In this document: piece by piece, positions 16,322 through 23,894 of the stretch | How positions within the stretch are numbered: the stretch's first letter is position 1 | Layout of the letters: every line of letters begins with the position of its first letter | Assembly (NCBI GenBank): GCA_040751985.1 | Contig: JBFMFU010000054.1 | Coordinates: forward strand, 11,401-75,400 | Reading direction: 5' to 3' | Length of the DNA stretch: 64,000 nt | From: Desulfoferula sp040751985 | GTDB taxonomy: Bacteria > Desulfobacterota > Desulfarculia > Desulfarculales > Desulfarculaceae | Notes under the pieces: model-generated | What the model saw: only the letters and a program-made list of their open reading frames with translations | Told to the model about the DNA's origin: nothing | The model's database searches: none | Position numbers and translations under genes: made by a program

Positions 16322-17389
16322 TCAGCCCTTCCTCTGCGCCAGGCGGCGCTGGGCCCAGTCCATCATGTTCTTGGCCAGCTCCGGGCGCTCCGGTTGGGGC
16401 CGCGCCAGCAGGGTGATGGCCTCCGAGGGGCAGGTGACCGCGCAGACACCGCAGCCCAGGCAGCGTTCGGCCAGCACCCGGTATACCCCGTCCTCCTCGG
16501 CGATGGCCTCCATGGGGCAACGCTCGTCCTTGCACAGGCCGCAGGCCTGGCAGACCTCCGGGTCGATGCTGGCCAGGTAGGCGCTGCGGGCCAGGATGTA
16601 GGGCGCCTCGAACTCCTTGAGGCTGCGCAGCAGGCCGCAGCAGCAGGGGCAGCAGTTGCACAAGAAGCCGCCCGGCGCCTCCTCCACGTTGTAGGTGCAG
16701 TGCACCAGGCCCTCCTGCTCGGCCGCCTCCACGATGCGCAGGGCCTCCTCCCGGCTGACCACCTCGCCGTCCAGGTTGAAATAGGCGTAGGCGTTCTCCT
16801 CCAGGGAGTACTGCAGGCAGCAGTGCAGGGTGTGCTGGCAGCGGTTGTCCAAGAGACCCTGCTCCCGGCGGCAGATGCAGTCCTGCACCCGGAAGGATTT
16901 GGCCTTGGTGATGATCTGGCGGATGTCGTCGCGGGGCAGGATGTTCAGGTCCGCCTTAAGCGGCGCCTTGACCGGAATCACCCGGGTCAGGTGCGGCCCG
17001 AAGCCGCCCACCTTCTGGCTGAGCGAGGGCATGTACTCTTCCACCAGCTCGGCCAGCTCCTTGGTCAGCCGCTCCCGCCGCTGAAACTCGTATATGCCCA
17101 CCACAAAGGGCGCGGCGCGATACATCTGTTGCCCAGCCATCTTGAAACTGACGATCTGCCCCTTGCGGGCCATGTTGTCTAGGGCGGCCTGCACCTCCAT
17201 GAGGGGCCGCCCCAGGCGCTGGGCCATGGCCGCGGCCGTCTCGGGCTGGGGGCTCATGTAGAGGGCCATCTCCGCCTCGGCAGGCTCGAAGATGGCGCGC
17301 AGAATCTTCAACTCCACGCCGCTTTCGGTGGCCGGGAAGCCCTCGGGCAACTGATCCAGCTTCTGGGCCAGGCGCTGGTAAACATCCAT
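16322..17389 (-). CDS. Winged-helix / Cys-rich / two-[4Fe-4S] ferredoxin protein
   Basis: The protein has 355 residues in three blocks. Residues 25-105 look like a winged helix. Residues 170-255 hold an unusual cysteine cluster: CICRR near 171, C-x-H-x3-CC near 184-191, and CNCCPCCC at 244-251. Residues 280-325 are a ferredoxin domain with two CxxCxxC...CP motifs, able to bind two [4Fe-4S] clusters. It is the last gene of the aconitase X / HgdAB-like operon, so electron delivery to the activator or redox sensing is possible. A paralogue with the same plan lies at 50169. The start at 17389 is preferred over a longer frame that overlaps the upstream gene. I know no function for this architecture. 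Confidence 0.85.
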   Translation of the reverse strand: MDVYQRLAQKLDQLPEGFPATESGVELKILRAIFEPAEAEMALYMSPQPETAAAMAQRLGRPLMEVQAALDNMARKGQIVSFKMAGQQMYRAAPFVVGIYEFQRRERLTKELAELVEEYMPSLSQKVGGFGPHLTRVIPVKAPLKADLNILPRDDIRQIITKAKSFRVQDCICRREQGLLDNRCQHTLHCCLQYSLEENAYAYFNLDGEVVSREEALRIVEAAEQEGLVHCTYNVEEAPGGFLCNCCPCCCGLLRSLKEFEAPYILARSAYLASIDPEVCQACGLCKDERCPMEAIAEEDGVYRVLAERCLGCGVCAVTCPSEAITLLARPQPERPELAKNMMDWAQRRLAQRKG

Positions 17390-17406
17390 GGTTCTTCTCC
17401 GCTCTT

Positions 17407-18207
17407 TTAAGTAAGCCCCAGCCGCTCCAGCATCCTCTGCACGCCCAGGTAGCTGGGGGCCTCGGCGCGCAGCTCGCCTATCTTCTGGCCGCTCAGGTCC
17501 AGTTCCGCGACCAGGCCGTCCTCGGGGATCGCGGCCCACAGCTCCAGGCCGCTCTGCTGCCGGGCCCGCTGCAGGAAGTCCTGGTCCCCTTGGTAGCGGT
17601 TGATCACCAGCCCGGCCCGGTCCGGCAGGGCCACGTCAGCTTCCTTGCGGGCCAGCACCCCGGCGATCTGGCGGGCGGTCCAGGTGCCCCGGGCGCTCAT
17701 GTCCGACACTACCAGCAGCAGGTTCACCGTGTTCAGCACCCGGCGCTTGACCTGCTCCAGGCCGGCCTCGCAGTCCAGGATCAGGGCCTGGTAGTCCTGG
17801 GCGATGCTGCCGATGCCGTACTTAAGCACGTTGTTGACCCCGCAGAAGCAGTCGTCGCTCTCGTCCTTGCCCATGATGAGCATGCCGGTGCGTTCATCCA
17901 GGTGGATCAGGCTCTCGCGCACCAGCAGGTCCTTGACGGAGGCGGTCTCGATCTCCCGCTTGAGCTGAGGGTTGCGGCGCAGCTGGTCCCGGAAGCCGCC
18001 GATGGTTTTGTTGGTGTCAACGCCGAAGAGATAGGCCAGACCCATGGCCGGGTCCCCGTCCACCAAGAGCACCCGCTGGCCCTGCTCCGTGAGGCGGCGG
18101 CCGATCAGGGCGGCGAGGATGGTCTTGCCCACCCCGCCCTTGCCGGTGACCGCCAGGCGCAGCTGGCAGCCGGGGAAAAAGTCGTCTTCCGCCCTCGCCG
18201 CGCTCAT
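17407..18207 (-). CDS. CooC-like P-loop ATPase (MinD/SIMIBI class)
   Basis: This 266-residue soluble protein has the deviant Walker A motif GKGGVGKT (residues 22-29) and the DGDPAMGLAYLFG segment after it, as in CooC, which helps insert nickel into CO dehydrogenase, and related Fe-S maturation ATPases. A DxE motif (LILDCEAGLEQ) marks the second nucleotide element, as in CooC. The ATG overlaps the activator stop (ATGA). With no CO dehydrogenase gene nearby, I infer that it matures or reductively supports the HgdAB-like enzyme or the Fe-S protein of the same operon. Confidence 0.85.
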   Translation of the reverse strand: MSAARAEDDFFPGCQLRLAVTGKGGVGKTILAALIGRRLTEQGQRVLLVDGDPAMGLAYLFGVDTNKTIGGFRDQLRRNPQLKREIETASVKDLLVRESLIHLDERTGMLIMGKDESDDCFCGVNNVLKYGIGSIAQDYQALILDCEAGLEQVKRRVLNTVNLLLVVSDMSARGTWTARQIAGVLARKEADVALPDRAGLVINRYQGDQDFLQRARQQSGLELWAAIPEDGLVAELDLSGQKIGELRAEAPSYLGVQRMLERLGLT

Positions 18208-19013
18208 GACACCTTCCCGCCGGCCTGCTTCTGCAGGGCCTCCCCGGCGATCAGGGCCGCCCCCAGGGCCCCGGCCACCAACGGGTCGCCGGACAGCTCC
18301 CATATCTTAACGCCCAGGCGCGTCTCCAGCCTCTGGCGCACTCCCTGGTTGCGGGCCACCCCGCCGGACATGTAGACCTTCTCGCGCAGACGGACCCGGC
18401 CCACCAAGGTGGCCACCCTGGCCGCCACCGCGTCGCAGATGCCCGCGATGATCTCGTCCCTGTCCTGCTCCTGGCCGATGAGGCAGACCACCTCGCTCTC
18501 AGCGAAGACCGTGCACTGGCTGGAGATGGCCAGGCAGCGCCGCGCCCGCAGGGCCGCGTCCCCGAAGCTCTCGATGGGCATCTCGAAGACCTTGGCCATC
18601 ACTTCCAGGAAGCGCCCGGTACCGGCCGCGCACTTGTCGTTCATGGAGAATTCTCGGACTTGGCCGCTGCCGTCCGGGGCCAGGGAGATGACCTTGGAGT
18701 CCTGGCCGCCCACGTCGATGAGGGTGGCCGCGTCCTGGTTGGAGAAAGCCGCGCCTCGAGCGTGGCAGGTGATCTCCGACACCGCCTTCTGGGCGCCGGG
18801 CACCTTCACCCGGCCGTAGCCGGTGCCCACCAGATAGGCGATGTCGCCGCGGGAGACGCCGGCCCGCCCCGCGGCCAGGTTCAGCACCTCCTCGGCGGTG
18901 GCGGCCGGCAGGGGCTTGGAGGGTATGACCGCGCTGGCCAGAATGCGCCGGCCGTCCAGGATGACCGCCTTGCCGGATACCGAGCCGATGTCGCATCCCG
19001 CCACTAGGGCCAT
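18204..19013 (-). CDS. 2-Hydroxyacyl-CoA dehydratase activator (HgdC/BadF family)
   Basis: This 269-residue ASKHA-fold ATPase closely matches HgdC, the archerase that pumps a low-potential electron into its dehydratase or reductase partner using ATP. The first phosphate motif DIGSVSGK starts at residue 8, and a second, LIDVGGQDSK, lies near 98. Cys128 (in NDKCAAGTGRF) and Cys167 (in SSQCTVF) are placed like the cluster ligands of HgdC, which share one [4Fe-4S] between two subunits. It lies downstream of the two HgdA/HgdB-like genes, its expected partners. All functional residues I can check are present. Confidence 0.94.
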   Translation of the reverse strand: MALVAGCDIGSVSGKAVILDGRRILASAVIPSKPLPAATAEEVLNLAAGRAGVSRGDIAYLVGTGYGRVKVPGAQKAVSEITCHARGAAFSNQDAATLIDVGGQDSKVISLAPDGSGQVREFSMNDKCAAGTGRFLEVMAKVFEMPIESFGDAALRARRCLAISSQCTVFAESEVVCLIGQEQDRDEIIAGICDAVAARVATLVGRVRLREKVYMSGGVARNQGVRQRLETRLGVKIWELSGDPLVAGALGAALIAGEALQKQAGGKVS

Positions 19014-19080
19014 GCCCGCCCCACGTCCTTTCCGTGAACCATGCTGCCTGCCCCGCGCGGCGGCCCCTCAGCGCCGGCCC

Positions 19081-20415
19081 CTACCCCGCGCGGCCCTCTT
19101 TCCTGGCCGTGACCATCTCCAGGAAGGGCTCCATGCGCGAGGCCATCTGCTCGGCGGACACCACCCTGGGGTCCAACTGGTCCACCACCATGACCAGCAT
19201 GGGGATGCCCAGCTCTTCCATCAGCTTCTCCTTGGTGAGCTGGGCCGCGGCCCAGTTGGCCTGGCACTGCCAGTGGCCGGCGAAGATGACCGCGTCGGCC
19301 TTGAACTCGCGGCACCACTTCAGCGAGTCCTCCACGAAGGTCATCATATGCCCGCGGCCCTGGCGGCCCATGGCGTGGTTGTTGTTGCGCAGCGCCAGCT
19401 CGCGCAGCAGCACCTCGAAGGAGGCCTTGCCGTAGTCCAGGTCCGGCGGCGGCTGATAAAACGGCTCCGCCGAGTGGTAGGCCACGGCGATGGCGCCAAA
19501 GGCCTGTTCCATCCAATCATAGACCGCATAGTCGAAAACGGGCCAGGATAGGTTCCACACCACCCGCAACTTTTCCTCGCGGAAGCCGCCGATGCCCTTC
19601 TCATAGCGCATCTTGGCGTCGGCCAGGTGCTTCTCCAACCACTGCACCAGCTTCTCGGTGCCCGTGAGCCCGTAAAAGGCCCCGCTGGTGGTGCGCAGGA
19701 TGACGCTGGTGGGTATGGGACAGGGTATGGCCTTCTTGTATTCGTTGATCTGGTAGATCAGCTCGTAGGCCCGGGCCGAGTTCTTCATTACCTGCCGGAA
19801 GCGGTCCAGGTCCAGCTTCTTGCCGGTCATGCGCTCCAGGTACTTGAAGCCCTCGCGGAGCTGCTCGGCGCAGAACTGTACCCCCTCCTCGTCGTCGGTG
19901 TAGGGGTTGTCCAGGATGAACATCTCGGTGCCCGGGAAGCTCTCGGCCAGCACCGTGCCCTGGGCCACGCTGTTGTCGCAGGGCTGGTTGCAGTGCAGGA
20001 TGGCCTTGGGCTTGGGCAGGCGGCCGGCCAGTAGGGGCGCCAGCACCCCGCCCAGGAAGCCGCACCAGTGGTCTGGCATGCCCATGTCCCGCCCCTCGTC
20101 CACCAGGGCGCAGAGATACTCCGTGGGCATGATGAAGGTCAGCGCCTCGGGGACGAAGGACACGCAGTCCATGGCATAGACCATTTCCGGCGCGAAGGTG
20201 AAGTGGCGGTACACCACCTTCTCCGGGTGCTCCCGAAGGTAGTTGAGCTCATCTATATATTGCAGCAGGGGTTCGAAAATCCAGCGCACCGGCTCGGGTT
20301 GGTTCCTTAGGTTCACCGCCACTGTGTTATTGATGACATCTATGAGATCGACCTTGGTGTCCAGCCGCTTGGAAAAATCGTAGGTCTTGAACTGAACTCC
20401 CCTGAGATTGGGCAT
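19081..20415 (-). CDS. 2-Hydroxyacyl-CoA dehydratase / benzoyl-CoA reductase family subunit (HgdA-like)
   Basis: This 444-residue protein belongs to the HgdA/HgdB/BcrB/BcrC family, whose subunits each hold a [4Fe-4S] or double-cubane cluster and carry out ketyl-radical dehydration or ATP-driven reduction. Candidate cluster cysteines are in HCNQPCDNS near residue 145 and GHWQC near 378, and the end has the family-typical VVDQLDPR and RMEPFLEM. It is longer than the next subunit and probably corresponds to HgdA/BcrB. AGGAG precedes the ATG. Whether it dehydrates a 2-hydroxyacyl-CoA, reduces an aromatic CoA ester or is a double-cubane reductase cannot be told from sequence. Confidence 0.9.
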   Translation of the reverse strand: MPNLRGVQFKTYDFSKRLDTKVDLIDVINNTVAVNLRNQPEPVRWIFEPLLQYIDELNYLREHPEKVVYRHFTFAPEMVYAMDCVSFVPEALTFIMPTEYLCALVDEGRDMGMPDHWCGFLGGVLAPLLAGRLPKPKAILHCNQPCDNSVAQGTVLAESFPGTEMFILDNPYTDDEEGVQFCAEQLREGFKYLERMTGKKLDLDRFRQVMKNSARAYELIYQINEYKKAIPCPIPTSVILRTTSGAFYGLTGTEKLVQWLEKHLADAKMRYEKGIGGFREEKLRVVWNLSWPVFDYAVYDWMEQAFGAIAVAYHSAEPFYQPPPDLDYGKASFEVLLRELALRNNNHAMGRQGRGHMMTFVEDSLKWCREFKADAVIFAGHWQCQANWAAAQLTKEKLMEELGIPMLVMVVDQLDPRVVSAEQMASRMEPFLEMVTARKEGRAG

Positions 20416-20445
20416 GGGTCTCTCCTCTGGGCCGCGGCGGGGCGC

Positions 20446-21576
20446 CTACTTGCCCAGTTGCTCGATGAATGCCTCCATGCGGGTCCGGACGCGGCCTTCG
20501 TCCTGTCCGATGTAGTCCAGCACCAGGGTGGCGCTGATCGGGGCCTCCAGTTGCTGCTTGCGCTGGGTTAAAAACACATTCTCTATGCCGTGCAGGTCGC
20601 AGAACTGCAAGCGGGTGTGCACGATGCCGTCCACGCGGTAGTCCCGAGCCGTCTGCGCCAGCATGGCGAAGCGGTCGCCGAAGGTGGCGAACATGCGCGG
20701 GCAGCTCAGCCGGCTCAGGTAGGACAGGGCCAGGGAGCCCAGGGGGTCCTGAGGGTCGTAGTCCATGGGGTCCCAAAAGGAGCGCGACCCGAAGCAGCAG
20801 TTGTCCACCACCACCAGCCCGCCGGAGTCCTCGATGGCCTGGTGCACCAGGGTGTCGTCGCCCACCCAGCCGGCGATCATCACCCGCACTCGCGGCTCCT
20901 CCGGGCGAGGCATATGCTCTAGCTCCGCCAGCAGCTCGCGCAGCAACTGATTCAGCAGCTCCGGCGGCAGGCTCACCGAGGCGTTGATGATGTGGTGGCG
21001 CTGGGTGCCGGTGAGGGGCGGCCGGTCCTCCTGAAACACCTCCTGCAGCTGCTTCAAGAGCGCCCGGTTCTCGTTGAACAGGTTCACCGACTGCTGCAGG
21101 GCCTCGGGCGTGATCTCCACGCCCAGAGACCGCTCCAGGCTGGCCTTGAGCTTGCCCAACTCGGCGGCGTACTGCTTGACCGAGGCCGCCTTGCGGGTGC
21201 GGGGCACGTACACGAAGTGGTGGAAGGGCGGCTGCAGCCGGTCCACCCACAGCTCAAAGGCCCGGCGGCCGTGGTCGCACTCGTTCATGCCGATGATGCC
21301 GTCCAGGAAGTCATAGACCCCCCGGTGGGCCAGGTCCAGGACGGCGCGGGGGAAGGAGCAGTTGCACACCGGGGACATGTCGTGGTCGGCCCGGTCGGTG
21401 CCCGTGGCCCCGGCGCCCCGCACCCGGTAGGGCAGCGCGCCGGCCGCGTAGATCAGCTCTATGGGAACGTAGGAACACCTGTAGCCCAGCACCTTGCCCC
21501 CCGCCGCCTTCCACTGGTCCACCGCGGCGTTGGGGTTGCTTTGGCCGTACTGGATCAAAGTCTCCAAGGCCTTCAT
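20446..21576 (-). CDS. 2-Hydroxyacyl-CoA dehydratase / benzoyl-CoA reductase family subunit (HgdB-like)
   Basis: This is a 376-residue second subunit of the same Fe-S family. The N-terminal GYRCSYVPIELIYAAGALPYRV segment is the classic HgdB/BcrC signature (Cys near residue 34), with further conserved cysteines in SPVCNCSFPRA, DNCCFGSRSFW and QFCDLHGIEN. GGAGG is 8 nt before the ATG. It lies between the aconitase X gene and the HgdA-like gene, so together with the activator at 18204 a full two-component system is encoded. No typical partner genes for 2-hydroxyglutarate or lactate fermentation are nearby. Confidence 0.9.
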   Translation of the reverse strand: MKALETLIQYGQSNPNAAVDQWKAAGGKVLGYRCSYVPIELIYAAGALPYRVRGAGATGTDRADHDMSPVCNCSFPRAVLDLAHRGVYDFLDGIIGMNECDHGRRAFELWVDRLQPPFHHFVYVPRTRKAASVKQYAAELGKLKASLERSLGVEITPEALQQSVNLFNENRALLKQLQEVFQEDRPPLTGTQRHHIINASVSLPPELLNQLLRELLAELEHMPRPEEPRVRVMIAGWVGDDTLVHQAIEDSGGLVVVDNCCFGSRSFWDPMDYDPQDPLGSLALSYLSRLSCPRMFATFGDRFAMLAQTARDYRVDGIVHTRLQFCDLHGIENVFLTQRKQQLEAPISATLVLDYIGQDEGRVRTRMEAFIEQLGK

Positions 21577-21613
21577 CGCTTGCGCCTCCTCTGGGCCGCC
21601 CCGGCCCCGCAGA

Positions 21614-22939
21614 TCAGGACCAGCGGGTGGAGGTGAACTTGCCGCTCACGGCCGCGTCGATGAGGTCGGGCATGGCCCCGAACATCCAGCCCTGCCCCTG
21701 ACCGCCGAAGAGCTTCACGCCCTTGAAGCTGTTGGTGGCGATGTTCAGGTCGTTGCCCCAGTCCCGCAGGGGCAGCAGGCCGAAGCAGGTGGAATGGTAG
21801 ATTTTGCCGCCGGCCTTCTCGATGATCGCTGCCTCGCCGAAGTGATGGGCCATGTAGTAGGTGGGGGTGTCAGTCTGCACCCAGAAATAGGTGTTGTCGC
21901 TCACCTTGCGGCCCTGGATCAGCTTGGCGATCTGGCGGATCTCGTAGTAGGTCAGGTGCGGGCAGCCCACGTGGACGATATCCACCTTGTCGCTCTTGGC
22001 CGAGCAGAGCATCCGGTAGATTTCCTTGAGGTCGTCCAGCTTGACGGTTATCCGCTCCACGTCCTTGGGCACCTTGCCCCCGAAGGCGGCCTCCAGGGTG
22101 GGCGACTCGGGGCTTATGCCGATGAAGTGCAGCATGGGGTCGTTCATGCCCGGCGAGGCGCAGCCGGTGAGCAGCTTGGCGCCCTCGTTGCTCATGGGCT
22201 TGGGCAGGTTGAGGATGGCCGGCACCCGGTTGTTGGACTTCATGGCGATGGCCGCGCCCAGGGCCGCCCAGTCGGCCGAGTACACCAGGTTCTGCTTCAC
22301 CTCGTCGCTGAGTTCGAAGATCACCTGGGCCCGCCGGTTCTCGTCCAGCATGGTGCCGTACTTGGGGTGCACACCGGTGAAGGCGGCGTAGATCAGGGTC
22401 ACCGTGTTCTCGCGGTTGGCGCGGGCGCCCAGGATGCTGTTGATGTAGGCTGCGTAGCTGGACTCCACCGAGACCACGTACTCGTCCTTTTTGGGAATGA
22501 CGGTGTTGAAGTGCGGTGTGCAGGACTGGGGCAGCACCATGCCCATCTTCTTGCACTCCTGGTAGCCCTTGACCACCGCCTCATAAATGACCCGGGGCAT
22601 CTTGTAGTGCCGATGATTCCAGGGATAGCCCTCCTCTTCGTACTTATCCAGTTGCAGGAACAGGGGGTCCGTGGAGCAGATGCAGTTGGGGCTGTCGGTG
22701 ACCTTGGCCCCCATGTCTATGAATTGCCTCATTATGGAAGACTGCCCCAATTCATACTTAGAGTATTCGGGCGTGGAGCGCGGCATTATCAAACAGGTGC
22801 CGTAGTGTACGTTGGACAGGGTGGCCATCTCCTCCGCGCCCACCGCCACGCCGAAGTCCACCAGCTTCTCCATGGCGATGCGCCTGGCCTCGCCCTGCTT
22901 GCCGTCGAGCATCTCCTGCTCGTGCCTGGTCAGTTTCAT
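21614..22939 (-). CDS. Aconitase X catalytic subunit (AcnX, DUF521)
   Basis: This 441-residue protein matches aconitase X along its length, from the characteristic start KLTRHEQEMLDGKQGEA through TDSPNCICSTDP (cluster Cys region near residue 85), the mid-region LTGCASPGMNDPM and the C-terminal STCFGLLP. AcnX members are Fe-S hydro-lyases; known ones dehydrate cis-3-hydroxyproline or mevalonate 5-phosphate. The start at 22939 has AGGAGG upstream. The swivelling domain is encoded separately 49 nt upstream, as in the two-gene form. Linkage to HgdAB-like genes suggests a different, possibly hydroxyacid, substrate. Confidence 0.9.
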   Translation of the reverse strand: MKLTRHEQEMLDGKQGEARRIAMEKLVDFGVAVGAEEMATLSNVHYGTCLIMPRSTPEYSKYELGQSSIMRQFIDMGAKVTDSPNCICSTDPLFLQLDKYEEEGYPWNHRHYKMPRVIYEAVVKGYQECKKMGMVLPQSCTPHFNTVIPKKDEYVVSVESSYAAYINSILGARANRENTVTLIYAAFTGVHPKYGTMLDENRRAQVIFELSDEVKQNLVYSADWAALGAAIAMKSNNRVPAILNLPKPMSNEGAKLLTGCASPGMNDPMLHFIGISPESPTLEAAFGGKVPKDVERITVKLDDLKEIYRMLCSAKSDKVDIVHVGCPHLTYYEIRQIAKLIQGRKVSDNTYFWVQTDTPTYYMAHHFGEAAIIEKAGGKIYHSTCFGLLPLRDWGNDLNIATNSFKGVKLFGGQGQGWMFGAMPDLIDAAVSGKFTSTRWS

Positions 22940-22988
22940 GGGAGCCCCTCCTGCGGGATACGTTGCCTTGGTTCGCACGGGTGCAAGG

Positions 22989-23426
22989 CTAGTCCTTGCG
23001 GGTGATGGTGACCACGGCCTCCTTGCCTACCTCCGCGGCCTGAATCTCGACCCAATCCCCGGTCTGTATCTCCTGGATGGGGTCCCTGTCCAGGCCGTCC
23101 ACGGCCGGGATCTCGGCCGCGATGGCCCCGCCCAGGTCAATGGGGTGCACCTGGCGGCAGATGATGGCCTTGGGCCCCACCTGGGACTCCTTGACCTTGA
23201 AGAAAAGCCCTATGGAGCCGGTGGTGGAGCCGCTCACCGTGGGATAGACCACGATCTTGTCCTTGACGCTCTGGCCCGAGAGCTTGTGGCCGAAGATGCT
23301 GATGATGCCGGTTTCGTTGGGTATGGTGAAGGGGGCCCAGCTCAGGGGCTGCTCGCTGACCAGGGCCTCGCCTGCAGCCTGGCCCTTGGAGCGGGTGATG
23401 CCTTTCAGAACCTTTTTCGCCGCCAT
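22989..23426 (-). CDS. Aconitase X swivelling-domain subunit (DUF126)
   Basis: This 145-residue protein is the small swivel domain of aconitase X. The hallmark YPTVSGSTTGSIG (about residues 62-74) contains the Ser that contacts substrate in the aconitase family, and AIICRQVHPIDLGGAI follows. It starts with ATG after a strong AGGAGG and is the first gene of the operon, about 185 nt below a sigma-54 promoter. It should assemble with the AcnX catalytic subunit encoded next. Confidence 0.92.
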   Translation of the reverse strand: MAAKKVLKGITRSKGQAAGEALVSEQPLSWAPFTIPNETGIISIFGHKLSGQSVKDKIVVYPTVSGSTTGSIGLFFKVKESQVGPKAIICRQVHPIDLGGAIAAEIPAVDGLDRDPIQEIQTGDWVEIQAAEVGKEAVVTITRKD

Positions 23427-23621
23427 GGCTACCTCCTGAAGAATTGCTGATGAACCGACCCCGCGCCAGGGTGAGTCAGCGTCCGCACCTTGACTAGGCG
23501 GTGCGGCCTCTCCTGCGGCAGACGGCCCCGCCCCAGGCCGGGCAAAAAATTGAAGGAGTTTTTGGCTAGAAAATCCAGACTGTTGCTCCGTGTCGGTGAG
23601 CCGAGGATTCCTTACATTATT

Positions 23622-23638
23622 AGCAAGAACCAGGCCAC
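23622..23638 (-). promoter_or_regulatory. Sigma-54 (-24/-12) promoter of the aconitase X operon
   Basis: On the minus strand the sequence TGGC-N7-TTGCT has the invariant GG and GC separated by exactly 10 bp. It lies about 185 nt upstream of the swivel-subunit start and divergent from a sigma-54 activator gene at 23895, which is the usual arrangement. The AC after TGGC in the consensus is CT here. Confidence 0.65.
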
Positions 23639-23758
23639 GAAATATTTTCTTTGATAACAGGAAGTTGCCGACAAACCGACTTAATAAATCCCAGTCTCTG
23701 TCTTTTGTTTGGACATTTCAGGGGGCAAAAATGTATACTACCTGCACAAGTTTATTTT

Positions 23759-23780
23759 TATTAGTAATTATCAACTAATA
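23759..23780. promoter_or_regulatory. Dyad in the sigma-54 regulatory gap, candidate enhancer site
   Basis: TATTAGT (23759-23765) and ACTAATA (23774-23780) form a perfect 7-bp inverted repeat with an 8-nt centre. It sits about 130 bp upstream of the sigma-54 promoter at 23622, a normal distance for an enhancer bound by a Fis-family activator. The remaining part of this 468-nt gap (23427-23894) is AT-rich, with no supportable gene. Confidence 0.4.
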
Positions 23781-23894
23781 GGTGGCGCTGAAGTCGAGGT
23801 TTTCCCCTGCGCCCAGGCAGTCCGGCTAGGGCCCCGATTGAATATAACCCGGTTAACTAAGCAGCCTGCCTAATTTTATTTGGGGAATTTCATC

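Noticed and set aside
20260..20290. GGTTCGAAAATCC resembling a tRNA T-arm
   Set aside because: It lies inside the conserved HgdA-like coding sequence and has no acceptor or anticodon arms around it.
23590..23778. Small plus-strand frame of 62 codons in the sigma-54 regulatory gap
   Set aside because: It has no ribosome site, overlaps the sigma-54 promoter and dyad, and has unusual composition for a gene here.
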